Assembly (NCBI GenBank): GCA_009782695.1
Contig: WRIO01000014.1
Location: 1 to 10,568, forward strand
Reading direction: 5' to 3'
Source of the DNA: Candidatus Cloacimonadota bacterium
GTDB lineage: Bacteria > Cloacimonadota > Cloacimonadia > Cloacimonadales > WRIO01
DNA: 10,568 nucleotides
This document shows, piece after piece, positions 1 to 8,151 of this stretch. The notes under the pieces are model-generated. The model was not told the DNA's origin, searched no databases, and saw nothing but the letters and a program-made list of their open reading frames with translations. The translations under genes and the position numbers were made by a program. The stretch's first letter is position 1. The number at the start of each line of letters is the position of its first letter.

Positions 1-1139
1 GTGGAAATAGTAGTTTGTTGCATCTGATAGTCGTCCTTTTTTCTTTCCAAAACCTTTGCGTCTTGGGCAGCAGCATACATTACTCTGGAGTCCACCTCTC
101 TTTTTAGTATCCGTTCACGAACATGGGGCTGATCTATATCTTCTCTTTCTTGCATAGCAGAGCGTAGAGCGGCTAAATATTCACCGAGAGTAAATCGTAT
201 ATCAGGGTGTTTACCTTCTGTGATGACCACTTGCATTTCGCTAGAAGAGACTTCATAGATATTTTCAGGTATGAGATCTTTATGTGTAACTACTGCATAT
301 TTTTTGTATTGGCTGTCCATATATTTTGCGTAAAATTCCTGATCTTTTGCAGAAGTTAGTCGTGATTCTATATCGAGAGCTACATCTTCGAAAGGTCGAA
401 CTATGGCAGGCTCATGCTCTATTTTCTTGAAAAAATGGATGCCCGTCTCGGTGGTAAAAGGACCGTGGATTACTTCTTCGCTCACGGTAGCTTTATCTAT
501 ATATCCTTCTAATTTCGGGTCATTTCCGATACCCACTATGTTCCCATTTAATCTGATATTTCTGATGAGACCTAAGCTTGCAGCTGTCTGAGGGTTTTTG
601 GAATGCTCCCGAATCATAGCTACAAAGTCTGCATGCTCTGATTTTGCCATCTCAGATATCACGCTGAGCTCCTCACTATCTATCTGTAAATGCTGTATAG
701 TGATTTTGGGGGGGATAGTAAAATTCTGGATATTGTCATTATAATTCTTCTTTATTTCGGCTGCTGTCACTGCTGGCTCTTTATCCAAAAGCTCGGCATA
801 ATGTATCTCATTTGCCACCGGACGAAGCGCTAAATGTATAGCTTCCTTTACTTCCTCGAGCTGTTTTATGCCCAGCTCATCTGCATTCTTTAGAAATACT
901 TGCTCTGTAACCATCATATCTAATATCTGATGCTGTCCCTCGACAGACTTAAAACGACTTTGGTTTAGAGTAGGCAGATTCTCAATCTTTTTTAGCAAAT
1001 CAGAGGTCATGATATCGTAGCCTTTTATCTCTACGAGTATGGGGTCACTATCCTTTGTTTTTGGTGCTTGAGCTGATACTGACGCACAGACCAATGCTAA
1101 GATGATAAAAATGGTAATATGAAAAATTTTTCTTTTCAT
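1..1139 (-). CDS. Exported parvulin-type peptidyl-prolyl cis-trans isomerase, SurA/PpiC-like (3' end outside window)
   Basis: Translating the minus strand from the ATG at 1139 gives 379 uninterrupted codons that run off the left edge. Residues 1-23 form a signal peptide: MKRK, a hydrophobic core, then a signal peptidase I site ending VSA-QA. Residues about 31-135 look like a SurA-type N-terminal chaperone region (start DPILVEIKG, later QILDMMVTEQVFL). Residues about 144-260 form a degenerate parvulin domain: strand ITIQHLQI, helix ADFVAMIREHSK, and the typical closing stretch GPFTTETGIHFFKKIEH. Residues about 300-370 resemble a second chaperone helix bundle. Family knowledge: such proteins fold outer-membrane and periplasmic proteins at proline bonds. 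Isomerase activity is uncertain because the domain is divergent; it may be mainly a chaperone. A ribosome binding site AGGAGAG lies four bases before the ATG and fixes the start. Confidence 0.85.
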   Translation of the reverse strand, partial: MKRKIFHITIFIILALVCASVSAQAPKTKDSDPILVEIKGYDIMTSDLLKKIENLPTLNQSRFKSVEGQHQILDMMVTEQVFLKNADELGIKQLEEVKEAIHLALRPVANEIHYAELLDKEPAVTAAEIKKNYNDNIQNFTIPPKITIQHLQIDSEELSVISEMAKSEHADFVAMIREHSKNPQTAASLGLIRNIRLNGNIVGIGNDPKLEGYIDKATVSEEVIHGPFTTETGIHFFKKIEHEPAIVRPFEDVALDIESRLTSAKDQEFYAKYMDSQYKKYAVVTHKDLIPENIYEVSSSEMQVVITEGKHPDIRFTLGEYLAALRSAMQEREDIDQPHVRERILKREVDSRVMYAAAQDAKVLERKKDDYQMQQTTIS

Positions 1140-1509
1140 AAATCTCTCCTGTATGTAAATATTTGGTTTTATACCTAAGATAAATATGAAACTACCAAAT
1201 CTGATATTTATTACATTTTTTTTGAGGGGCAAAAAACAGCTGCCTCATATAGTGTTACAAACCCTTGTTTTTCCCTTCTATAAGAGGTTAGGAACATCTT
1301 TTATAAGAATAAATATAGGATCATTTATGGAGGAAGGTGGTGGCAGCTTTTACAGTTTTTTCTCTACCAGCGTTTTTTTTTGAAAAAAGTCTTGACAAAA
1401 TCACTCTACTAAATTTAGTTGCGATATCAAGAAATTTGGTAAGCGGGGGGTGTTCGGAAAAACCTCTCAAGATATTGTAAAATAATATGTTAATATATAG
1501 GAGACTAAC
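1140..1509. other. 370-bp divergent spacer with control signals for both flanking genes
   Basis: This is the intergenic region between the divergent isomerase gene and ppdK. It holds the ribosome binding sites of both genes, a good plus-strand promoter candidate (1392-1419), and on the minus strand a possible -10 box TATAAA (complement of 1168-1173) with only a weak -35 (TTGGTA at 19 bp). A run of nine T (1373-1381) followed by GAAAAAAG lies just upstream of the TTGACA box and could act as an A/T-rich UP element. The only open frame (1186-1383, 65 codons) starts with no ribosome binding site, is rich in phenylalanine as random AT-rich sequence tends to be, and ends in the T run; I do not regard it as a gene. 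Confidence 0.6.
1392..1419 (+). promoter_or_regulatory. Probable sigma-70 promoter of ppdK
   Basis: The -35 box TTGACA at 1392-1397 matches consensus fully. After a 16-bp spacer, TTTAGT at 1414-1419 matches the -10 consensus in four of six positions. An A/T tract lies directly upstream. Transcription would start near 1426, giving a leader of about 84 nt before the ppdK ATG. The weak -10 and short spacer keep confidence moderate. Confidence 0.5.
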
Positions 1510-4230
1510 ATGAAAGACAAGAAAAGAGTCTATTTATTCGGAGATGGCAAAGCCGAAGGCAATGCCAAGATGAAAGAATTGCTGGGGGGTAAAGGTGCAA
1601 ATCTTTGCGAAATGAACTTGATAGGTGTTCCTGTCCCTCCTGGTTTTATCATCACCACCGAAGTGTGCACAGAATACAATGCACTCGGTAAAGAAAAAGT
1701 AAAAAAGCTCATCGAAGCTGAGGTCAAAAACGCTGTGTCCGTGATAGAGAAATCTATGGGCAAGAAGTTTAATGACCTGAAAAATCCACTGTTGCTATCT
1801 GTCCGCTCAGGCTCACGCGTGTCCATGCCGGGTATGATGGATACAGTGCTAAACCTAGGTCTAAACGACAAGACAGTCGAAGCTCTCGCCAAAAAATCAG
1901 GCAATGAAAGATTTGCTTGGGATAGCTATCGCCGTTTTATCCAGATGTATGGAGATGTGGTGATGGGTATGAAGCCGAAGTCAAAAGAAGAACACGACCC
2001 ATTTGAAGAAATACTCGACGAGATGAAAAAGTCTCGCAAGGCAAAGAACGACACAGAGCTATCGGTAAAAGACCTAAAAGAGCTCGTCACCAAATTTAAA
2101 GCTATGGTGAAAAAACGCCTGAAAAAAGACTTCCCCACCGACCCTTGGGAGCAGCTTTACGGAGCAGTTTATGCGGTGTTTGAAAGCTGGATGAACGACC
2201 GGGCTGTGTATTACCGCAAGCTAAACGGTTACCCAGAAGAGTGGGGGACAGCTGTCTCTGTGCAAGCTATGGTCTTTGGAAATATGGGTATGACCAGTGC
2301 CACCGGCGTTTGCTTTAGCCGTGACGCTGCTACTGGTGAAAACATTTTTAATGGCGAATATCTGGTAAATGCACAAGGTGAAGATGTGGTGGCAGGTATC
2401 CGCACACCGCTGGAAATCACGCTCGAAGGCTCAAAACGCTGGGCAAAATTGCAAGGCGTGGATGAAAAACGCAGAAAAAAGGAATTCCCTTCTCTCGAAG
2501 AAGTGATGCCCGAATTATATAAAATACTAAACGAAACTCAAAAGAAACTCGAAAAGCACTACAAAGATATGCAAGATATGGAGTTCACCATCGAGGACAA
2601 TAAACTCTGGATGCTCCAAACCCGCAACGGCAAAAGGACAGGCGCTTCCCAAGTCCGCATAGCTATGGAAATGCTAAAAGAGAAAATGATAGACGAAAAG
2701 ACCGCTCTTATGCGCGTAGAACCCAAAAAATTAGACGAATTACTGCACCCTATCTTCACCACTGAAGCACTCAAAAAAGCAAAAGTAATCACAAAGGGCT
2801 TGCCTGCCTCTCCCGGTGCTGCCACAGGGCAAATAGTTTTCTTTGCCGAAGACGCAGACAAATGGAGTAAAGACAAAAAGCAAGTAATACTCGTGCGTAT
2901 CGAGACCTCGCCCGAAGACCTACGCGGAATGCATGTGTCACAAGGTATCTTGACGGCTCGTGGCGGTATGACCTCCCACGCTGCTGTGGTTGCTCGTGGC
3001 ATGGGTAAATGCTGCGTGTCTGGTGCTGGTAACATAGCAGTGGATTACAAAGCTCGCACCCTAACCATAGGCAAAAAGACCTATAAAGAAGGTGATTTTA
3101 TTTCTCTCAACGGCTCGACCGGTGATGTGTATGAAGGCAAGCTTGCCACCGAAGATCCAAAGCTTTCGGGAGACTTTGCAGCCCTGATGAAGCTTTGCGA
3201 CAAACACACAAAGCTCGGCGTTCGCACCAATGCAGACACACCAAAAGACAGTGCAGTTGCCCGTTCTTTCGGTGCACAAGGTATCGGTCTTTGCCGCACA
3301 GAACACATGTTCTTCGAGGGTGACCGTATCACCCCTATGCGTGAGATGATCTTAGCCACAGACGAAGCCGGACGCAGAAAGGCTCTGGCAAAGCTTTTGC
3401 CTATCCAACGCAAAGACTTTGAGGGTATCTTCGAGGCTATGAAAGGTCTGCCGGTGACTGTTCGCTTGCTTGACCCACCTCTGCATGAGTTTGTCCCTGC
3501 TGAAAAGAAAAATCAAGAAGAACTTGCAAAAATGCTTAAAATACCTGCTAAACAAGTGGCTCAACGAGTTGACTCTCTGCACGAAGTAAACCCAATGCTC
3601 GGACATCGTGGTTGCCGCTTAGGTATTACATATCCAGAAATCACCGAAATGCAAACCAGAGCTATCATAGAAGCTGCTTTGAACTTAAAGAAGAAGAATA
3701 TCAAAGCCTGCGTGGAAATCATGATACCGCTGATAGGCACCGTGACAGAATTCGAGAATCAAGAAAAGATTATCCGCGATACTGCAGAAAAGGTGTTCAA
3801 AGAAAAGAAAGATAAAGTCGATTATTTAGTCGGAACTATGATAGAAATCCCGCGTGCCTGCTTGATTGCCGACCAAATAGCCGCCAAAGCAGAGTTCTTC
3901 TCCTTCGGCACAAACGACCTAACCCAAATGACCTTCGGCTATAGCCGTGATGACGCTGGGAAATTCCTCCCCACATACACCGATACCAAAATACTCCCCG
4001 CTGACCCCTTCCAAACTATCGACCAAAACGGCGTAGGACAACTTGTAGAAATGGCTGCCACAAAAGGTAAAAAAGCCAGAAAGACGCTCAAACTCGGTAT
4101 CTGCGGTGAACACGGTGGCGACCCAGACAGCGTGGTCTTCTGCCATAAAGTTGGCTTGACCTATGTCAGCTGCTCACCATACAGAGTGCCCATCGCACGC
4201 CTTGCAGCAGCACAAGCAGCTATAAAATAA
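1510..4230 (+). CDS. ppdK: Pyruvate, phosphate dikinase
   Basis: This 906-residue cytoplasmic enzyme interconverts pyruvate, ATP and phosphate with PEP, AMP and pyrophosphate, used in pyrophosphate-dependent glycolysis or PEP formation in anaerobes. Order: N-terminal ATP-grasp domain ([10 protein letters not shown] near residue 27; VRSGS with R99; E358, Q370 and R372), central swivelling phosphohistidine domain (GGMTSHAAV with H490), C-terminal PEP/pyruvate TIM barrel (CRTEHMF with R596; R652; E779; GTNDLTQ with N802; [10 protein letters not shown] with C865). These map at a constant +34 or +35 onto the residues I recall from the Clostridium symbiosum enzyme (E323, Q335, R337, H455, R561, R617, E745, N768, C831), so the enzyme should be active. 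AGGAGA lies 5 bp before the ATG. It stands alone, with its own promoter and terminator. T488 is the position used by PDRP-type regulators in other organisms; no such gene is in view. Confidence 0.98.
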   Translation: MKDKKRVYLFGDGKAEGNAKMKELLGGKGANLCEMNLIGVPVPPGFIITTEVCTEYNALGKEKVKKLIEAEVKNAVSVIEKSMGKKFNDLKNPLLLSVRSGSRVSMPGMMDTVLNLGLNDKTVEALAKKSGNERFAWDSYRRFIQMYGDVVMGMKPKSKEEHDPFEEILDEMKKSRKAKNDTELSVKDLKELVTKFKAMVKKRLKKDFPTDPWEQLYGAVYAVFESWMNDRAVYYRKLNGYPEEWGTAVSVQAMVFGNMGMTSATGVCFSRDAATGENIFNGEYLVNAQGEDVVAGIRTPLEITLEGSKRWAKLQGVDEKRRKKEFPSLEEVMPELYKILNETQKKLEKHYKDMQDMEFTIEDNKLWMLQTRNGKRTGASQVRIAMEMLKEKMIDEKTALMRVEPKKLDELLHPIFTTEALKKAKVITKGLPASPGAATGQIVFFAEDADKWSKDKKQVILVRIETSPEDLRGMHVSQGILTARGGMTSHAAVVARGMGKCCVSGAGNIAVDYKARTLTIGKKTYKEGDFISLNGSTGDVYEGKLATEDPKLSGDFAALMKLCDKHTKLGVRTNADTPKDSAVARSFGAQGIGLCRTEHMFFEGDRITPMREMILATDEAGRRKALAKLLPIQRKDFEGIFEAMKGLPVTVRLLDPPLHEFVPAEKKNQEELAKMLKIPAKQVAQRVDSLHEVNPMLGHRGCRLGITYPEITEMQTRAIIEAALNLKKKNIKACVEIMIPLIGTVTEFENQEKIIRDTAEKVFKEKKDKVDYLVGTMIEIPRACLIADQIAAKAEFFSFGTNDLTQMTFGYSRDDAGKFLPTYTDTKILPADPFQTIDQNGVGQLVEMAATKGKKARKTLKLGICGEHGGDPDSVVFCHKVGLTYVSCSPYRVPIARLAAAQAAIK

Positions 4231-4253
4231 ATCGCACAAAAATACGATAAATC

Positions 4254-4289
4254 ACTCTCCTGCTATTATTATAGTGGGAGAGTTTTTTT
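4254..4289 (+). terminator. Rho-independent terminator of ppdK
   Basis: ACTCTCC (4254-4260) pairs with GGAGAGT (4277-4283). The stem continues inward through two G-T wobble pairs and CTAT/ATAG around a TATT loop, 13 pairs in all, followed by a run of seven T (4283-4289). It starts 24 bp after the ppdK stop codon and should separate ppdK from the restriction-modification operon, which then needs its own promoter. Confidence 0.9.
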
Positions 4290-4302
4290 GTCAGGTGACA
4301 CC
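4289..4302. promoter_or_regulatory. Small palindrome upstream of the methyltransferase genes, possible operator
   Basis: TGTCA-GG-TGACA (4289-4300) is a perfect inverted repeat with a 2-bp centre, and an overlapping second palindrome GGTG-A-CACC spans 4294-4302. It lies between the ppdK terminator and the first methyltransferase, where the operon promoter should be, so it could be a binding site for a regulator or for the methyltransferase itself. No convincing -35/-10 pair and no controller-protein gene are visible. Short palindromes arise by chance, so this is only a candidate. Confidence 0.2.
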
Positions 4303-4360
4303 AAAAAAAACTTGCCAAAAAAGTAACGATAAAAAAAATGGCATCGTAATGGGAATTAAT

Positions 4361-5443
4361 ATGGCTATTGTAGAAAAAGATTTGGCTAATCTGGGTAATA
4401 TACAAAAAGAGAAAAGAGACCTTTTTACCTTTGCAAAGACTACAAAAATAAATAATCGAAGGTATTTAGGGAATAAATATAAGCTCTTGCCTTTTATAAA
4501 AACAATCGTAGAAAAGGAATGCAGTGATATAAGGGTTGTTGCTGATATATTTGCAGGCACAGGTGCTGTAGCTTCGGCTTTTAGCGATAAAACGCTGATA
4601 ACCAACGACTCTTTATATAGCAATTATCTATGCCACCTTACTTGGTTTTGTCCCCTACCCTTTTCACCCTTGAAAATAGAGACACTATTGTCTTTTTACA
4701 ATCAAATACCGAGCATGGAAGATAACTATATGAGCGAGTGTTTCGGGGATACTTTCTTTGACGTGGAAAATTGCAAAAAGATAGGTTTTATCAGAGAGGA
4801 TATAGAAAATAAGGCTCGAACGCAGCAGATAAATACCCGCGAAAGGGCAATATTACTGACATCGCTTCTGTATGCAATGGATAAAATAGCAAATACCTGC
4901 GGGCACTATGACGCATATAGGAAGGGCGGTTTAGAGAATAAACCAATCGAGCTGCTTCTGCCCTTGATATCAGATAGCTTAAATGAAAATAACCAGTGTT
5001 TTCATGAAGACGCAAATGAGCTGGTAAAAAAAATAGAAGCAGATTTGGTTTATATAGACCCGCCCTATAACTCTCGGCAATACTGTGATGCTTATCATTT
5101 GCTGGAAAATATTGCCAGATGGGAAAAGCCACATGTGACAGGCGTAGCCAAAAAAATGGAAAGAACCAATTTAAAAAGTGAATATTGCACAAATAATGCC
5201 TCTACTGCATTTGGCAACCTTATCAATGACATAACTGCCAGATATATCTTGGTTTCTTACAATAATATGGCTAATAAAGGGAATGATAGGTCAAATGCAA
5301 AAATTAAAGAAGAATATATACTAGAAAACTTGTCCCAAAAAGGCTCTGTGAAAGTTTTTAAACATAGCTATAAACCCTTTACCACAGGGAAATCTGATAT
5401 CAAAAACCACGAAGAAAGGCTCTATCTCTGCAAATGCAAATGA
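4361..5443 (+). CDS. D12-class (alpha) DNA adenine-N6 methyltransferase, first modification enzyme
   Basis: It transfers a methyl group from S-adenosylmethionine to the N6 of an adenine in one strand of the restriction site. With the start at 4361 the product has 360 residues. Motif X RRYLGNKYKLL is at 33-43, the AdoMet motif I DIFAGTGAV at 62-70, and the catalytic motif IV IDPPYNSRQYCDAYH at 232-246; the order X-I-IV with the recognition region between I and IV is the alpha class. The DPPYNSRQYCD style reminds me of the N-terminal half of M.FokI. The open frame extends up to a GTG at 4274, but that codon lies inside the ppdK terminator stem. ATG 4361 has GGGA six bases upstream; ATG 4349 is possible and overlaps the TAA of a three-codon mini-frame at 4338. 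The target sequence cannot be read from the protein. Confidence 0.93.
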   Translation: MAIVEKDLANLGNIQKEKRDLFTFAKTTKINNRRYLGNKYKLLPFIKTIVEKECSDIRVVADIFAGTGAVASAFSDKTLITNDSLYSNYLCHLTWFCPLPFSPLKIETLLSFYNQIPSMEDNYMSECFGDTFFDVENCKKIGFIREDIENKARTQQINTRERAILLTSLLYAMDKIANTCGHYDAYRKGGLENKPIELLLPLISDSLNENNQCFHEDANELVKKIEADLVYIDPPYNSRQYCDAYHLLENIARWEKPHVTGVAKKMERTNLKSEYCTNNASTAFGNLINDITARYILVSYNNMANKGNDRSNAKIKEEYILENLSQKGSVKVFKHSYKPFTTGKSDIKNHEERLYLCKCK

Positions 5444-6351
5444 TACATAACACACTGATCCAATCACCTTTGAACTACACTGGTGGGAAGTATAAATTAC
5501 TCTCTCAATTGTTATTACAGTTTCCATGCGGTATCGATACCTTTGTTGATTTGTTTTGTGGAGGTTGTAATGTGGGTATCAATGTATCAGCACAGAAGGT
5601 AATATTTAATGATAACAAAAATTACCTATATAATCTTTATAAAACATTTCTAACATATAATAAAAATGATATATTGCTGTCCGTCCATGAAATTATAGAG
5701 AAATACGGGTTTTCAGATACTTCAAAAAATGGATACGCCTATTATGGAGCTGATAGTTCGAAAGGGTTGGGATGCTTTAATAGAAAACCATTTATACAGT
5801 TACGCAGTGATTTTAACAAAAAACCGCACGATAAATATTACTATATGATGCTTTTTGTTCTGACTGTATTCTCCTTTAATAACCAGATCCGTTTTAATGC
5901 AAAGGGAGAGTTTACCACGCCTGTGGGTAAAAGAGATTTCAATGACAAAATGAAAATGAAATTAAGCGCTTTTATAGATAGGCTCCAAGCTAGTAATTAT
6001 TACTTCGATTGTAAAGATTTTTCTTACTTTGAGACAAATGAGCTCACGCATAATAGCCTTGTATATTGCGACCCCCCCTACCTGATTACGTGTGCCACTT
6101 ATAATGAGCAAGGTGGGTGGGACGAAAACCATGAGTATTCACTACTAAAATGGCTCGATTTTTTAAACTCAAAAAACATTAGATTTGCCTTATCGAATGT
6201 GTTAGTAAGTAAAGGCAAGACAAATAAAATACTTATGGAATGGGCAAGAAAATATCATATAGTGAAGCTGTCATTCAACTACTCAAATTCAAATTATCAT
6301 CAAAGAAGTAAAATTTCAGATACTCAAGAAGTCTTGATAATAAATTATTAA
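5434..6351 (+). CDS. D12-class (Dam-like) DNA adenine-N6 methyltransferase, second modification enzyme
   Basis: The 305-residue protein has motif X NYTGGKYKLL at 14-23, motif I VDLFCGGCNVG at 38-48, the Dam-family stretch QIRFNAKGEFTTPVG at 151-165, motif IV VYCDPPYLIT at 210-219, and the usual closing EVLIINY. It is full length. It differs clearly from the upstream enzyme, so the two are not a recent duplication; in type IIS systems such a pair methylates the two non-identical strands of an asymmetric site. Its start lies inside the end of the preceding gene. An alternative ATG at 5440 forms a classic ATGA overlap with the upstream stop; in both cases translational coupling is likely because AAAGG is 14 bases away. 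Codons for D213-P-P-Y form a run of seven C at 6072-6078. Confidence 0.94.
   Translation: MQMIHNTLIQSPLNYTGGKYKLLSQLLLQFPCGIDTFVDLFCGGCNVGINVSAQKVIFNDNKNYLYNLYKTFLTYNKNDILLSVHEIIEKYGFSDTSKNGYAYYGADSSKGLGCFNRKPFIQLRSDFNKKPHDKYYYMMLFVLTVFSFNNQIRFNAKGEFTTPVGKRDFNDKMKMKLSAFIDRLQASNYYFDCKDFSYFETNELTHNSLVYCDPPYLITCATYNEQGGWDENHEYSLLKWLDFLNSKNIRFALSNVLVSKGKTNKILMEWARKYHIVKLSFNYSNSNYHQRSKISDTQEVLIINY
6072..6078 (+). repeat. C7 homopolymer inside the catalytic codons of the second methyltransferase
   Basis: The codons GAC CCC CCC TAC for the DPPY motif create seven consecutive C. Slippage by one base would shift the frame within the active site and inactivate the enzyme. In the window sequence the frame is intact. 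Tracts of seven are short compared with proven phase-variable genes. Confidence 0.6.
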
Positions 6352-6357
6352 AGAATT

Positions 6358-8151
6358 ATGAAAAAAAATGTGCTATGGAATATCTCGACAACAATAAGAA
6401 ACCCAAATAGAATAATTTCTTTTTTGGAAACGGCAAAAGAAATAGAAGGAGCAGTTTGGGACTCTGATATTCAAGTTATGTTCCAAGTCTCGTTGATAAA
6501 AAACCGGCATTATGAACCTACTTTTATGAATCTTTCAGATCGGCAACAAGCTATATTAAAAGATCATTCTTATGATATGACATATGATGAGGCGGCTAAC
6601 ATCTTTAATGCAAAAAAGTATGAAGACCCTCCTATGCGTGGTCGCACATCGTTTAACCCTTTAGTAAAATTAGGATTAATCCGCTTAGTTTATAACGATA
6701 AAAATATACCACATATAAAAATTACAGACTATGGGCAATTGTTTTTAAATAAAAAAATAGATTTAAGTGAGGTAATATTTACAAGTTTCCTAAAATTTCA
6801 ATACCCAAACCCGCTTTCAGAAGAGAATAAAGATTTTAACATACGACCATTTATGGGTATGATGCATTTGATAAAAGAGGTAAACAATCTTTGTATGCAG
6901 AATAACGAGCAGCCTGTGGGTATTTCTATAGAAGAGCTTGGGATTTTTGCGTTATCTATAACCCGTTATGATAAAATACAAAATATTGCAAATGAGTTAT
7001 ATCAGTATCGTCAAGATATTAGACGCTTAAAGGGAAATGAAGCTAAACAATCATTTAAATCAAAGTTTATAAATAATTATCTATATGCTTTTAATAATCC
7101 AGAAAAGAACATCAGAGAATACTCTGATAATATCATCAGATACCTGCGATTAACAAAGTATTTTTACATAAGGGGAAATGGATATTATATTGACCTGGAA
7201 CCCCGCAGGACGATTGAAATCAAGGCACTATTAAACAGCGATAACGCCTCTGCAAAACTATTTGACAAAAATGACTATGTAGATTATCTTTGTAAATATG
7301 ATAGCTACACTTTACCGTTTGATGATATAGAAAAGCTAGTAGATATTGCGAAATCTATTATTTCAGAGAATAAAAGAATTAGTAACCAATTAGGTATAGA
7401 GTATGAAGCCCCTTGTTTACCAAAAAGTAAAAAAGATATATATGTTTCCATTAAAGAATTGCGAGAAACAAGAGTTTTATTGACTAATAAGCTCCTAAAA
7501 AAAGAATATGAAAATATCCAAAAAATAGATGAAGTTATCTACGATTTAAACCAAGTCTTTACATCAAAAAATAAAAAGAATAGGCCCTCAGTTGAGCTTG
7601 AAAAATTAGTATTTTTATCCCTGTCCATACTTAACGATGCTATATTGATACACCCGAATTATCACATCGGAGATGATAATGAACCCACTTTTACAGCACC
7701 AGCAGGTGTAGCTGATATAGAGTGCTTTTACCATGGCTTTAATGCTATATGTGAGGTTACATTGCTCACTAGCCGCAGCCAATGGTATAATGAAGGGCAG
7801 CCTGTTATGAGACATCTAAGAGATTTTGAGGAAAAAAGCAAATACAACGATAATTTTTGTTTATTTTTAGCTCCTAAGCTGCATCAGGACACAGTAAATA
7901 CATTTTGGAATGCAGTAAAATATGAATATATAGGACAGAAGCAAAAAATAATACCTATTAGTATTTCATCTTTTGTCGAGATATTGACAGTGGTTAAAGA
8001 GCTAAAAGTTTCAAATATTCCATTCACAAAAAAAGCCATCCTTTCTCTCTTCCAAGTATGTTCTGATGTGACTCATATTCAAAATTCAAAAGCTTGGATA
8101 GACCATATAGCCCATTCCATAAAAAGCTGGCAGATGGGATTAAAAAGATAA
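6358..8151 (+). CDS. AlwI/BstNBI-family type IIS restriction endonuclease
   Basis: This 597-residue enzyme should bind an asymmetric 5-bp site and cut, or nick, a few bases downstream. The N-terminus (WNISTTIRNPNRIISFLE at 7-24; KNRHYEPTFMNLS at 48-60; DPPMRGRTSFNPLVKLGLI at 90-108) is typical of the AlwI family, with FLKFQYPNP at 144-152 and RYLRLTKYFYIRGNGYY at 261-277 in the recognition part. The C-terminal PD-(D/E)XK nuclease domain contains E415, D453, E466 (ICEVTL, with T in place of the usual K), E479 and H486. From memory the catalytic residues of Nt.BspD6I are E418, D456, E469, E482 and H489: a constant offset of three. Known members read GGATC (AlwI) or GAGTC (BstNBI, PleI, MlyI); I cannot tell which applies here. 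The start ATG follows only a weak AAAGAA, so translation probably depends on upstream genes. Confidence 0.95.
   Translation: MKKNVLWNISTTIRNPNRIISFLETAKEIEGAVWDSDIQVMFQVSLIKNRHYEPTFMNLSDRQQAILKDHSYDMTYDEAANIFNAKKYEDPPMRGRTSFNPLVKLGLIRLVYNDKNIPHIKITDYGQLFLNKKIDLSEVIFTSFLKFQYPNPLSEENKDFNIRPFMGMMHLIKEVNNLCMQNNEQPVGISIEELGIFALSITRYDKIQNIANELYQYRQDIRRLKGNEAKQSFKSKFINNYLYAFNNPEKNIREYSDNIIRYLRLTKYFYIRGNGYYIDLEPRRTIEIKALLNSDNASAKLFDKNDYVDYLCKYDSYTLPFDDIEKLVDIAKSIISENKRISNQLGIEYEAPCLPKSKKDIYVSIKELRETRVLLTNKLLKKEYENIQKIDEVIYDLNQVFTSKNKKNRPSVELEKLVFLSLSILNDAILIHPNYHIGDDNEPTFTAPAGVADIECFYHGFNAICEVTLLTSRSQWYNEGQPVMRHLRDFEEKSKYNDNFCLFLAPKLHQDTVNTFWNAVKYEYIGQKQKIIPISISSFVEILTVVKELKVSNIPFTKKAILSLFQVCSDVTHIQNSKAWIDHIAHSIKSWQMGLKR

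Larger units (their letters stand above)
4361..8151 (+). other. Type IIS restriction-modification operon (M1-M2-R)
   Basis: Three genes on one strand are packed without a real gap: the two methyltransferase genes overlap by 10 bp (5434-5443) and the endonuclease gene begins 6 bp after the second stop. Modification precedes restriction, an order that lets methylation build up first. There is no specificity subunit, controller gene or helicase, so it is a type II system. No terminator is evident between 8152 and 8298. The 60-base rows I counted in the operon contain 17 G or C (7081-7140 and 7561-7620), against 31 and 23 in rows of ppdK (2161-2220 and 3661-3720), so it is more AT-rich. Confidence 0.9.

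Noticed and set aside
1186..1383. 65-codon plus-strand open frame in the spacer before ppdK
   Set aside because: It has no ribosome binding site, a phenylalanine-heavy composition from T runs, ends in a T9 tract and overlaps likely promoter elements of both flanking genes.
1530..4146. Several antisense and off-frame open frames over ppdK
   Set aside because: They are shadows of a strongly conserved enzyme gene and have no ribosome binding sites or recognisable domains.
4274..4360. Extended N-terminus of the first methyltransferase from a GTG at 4274
   Set aside because: The GTG lies inside the stem of the ppdK terminator and the extension carries no family motif; the methyltransferase domain needs only the part from 4361.
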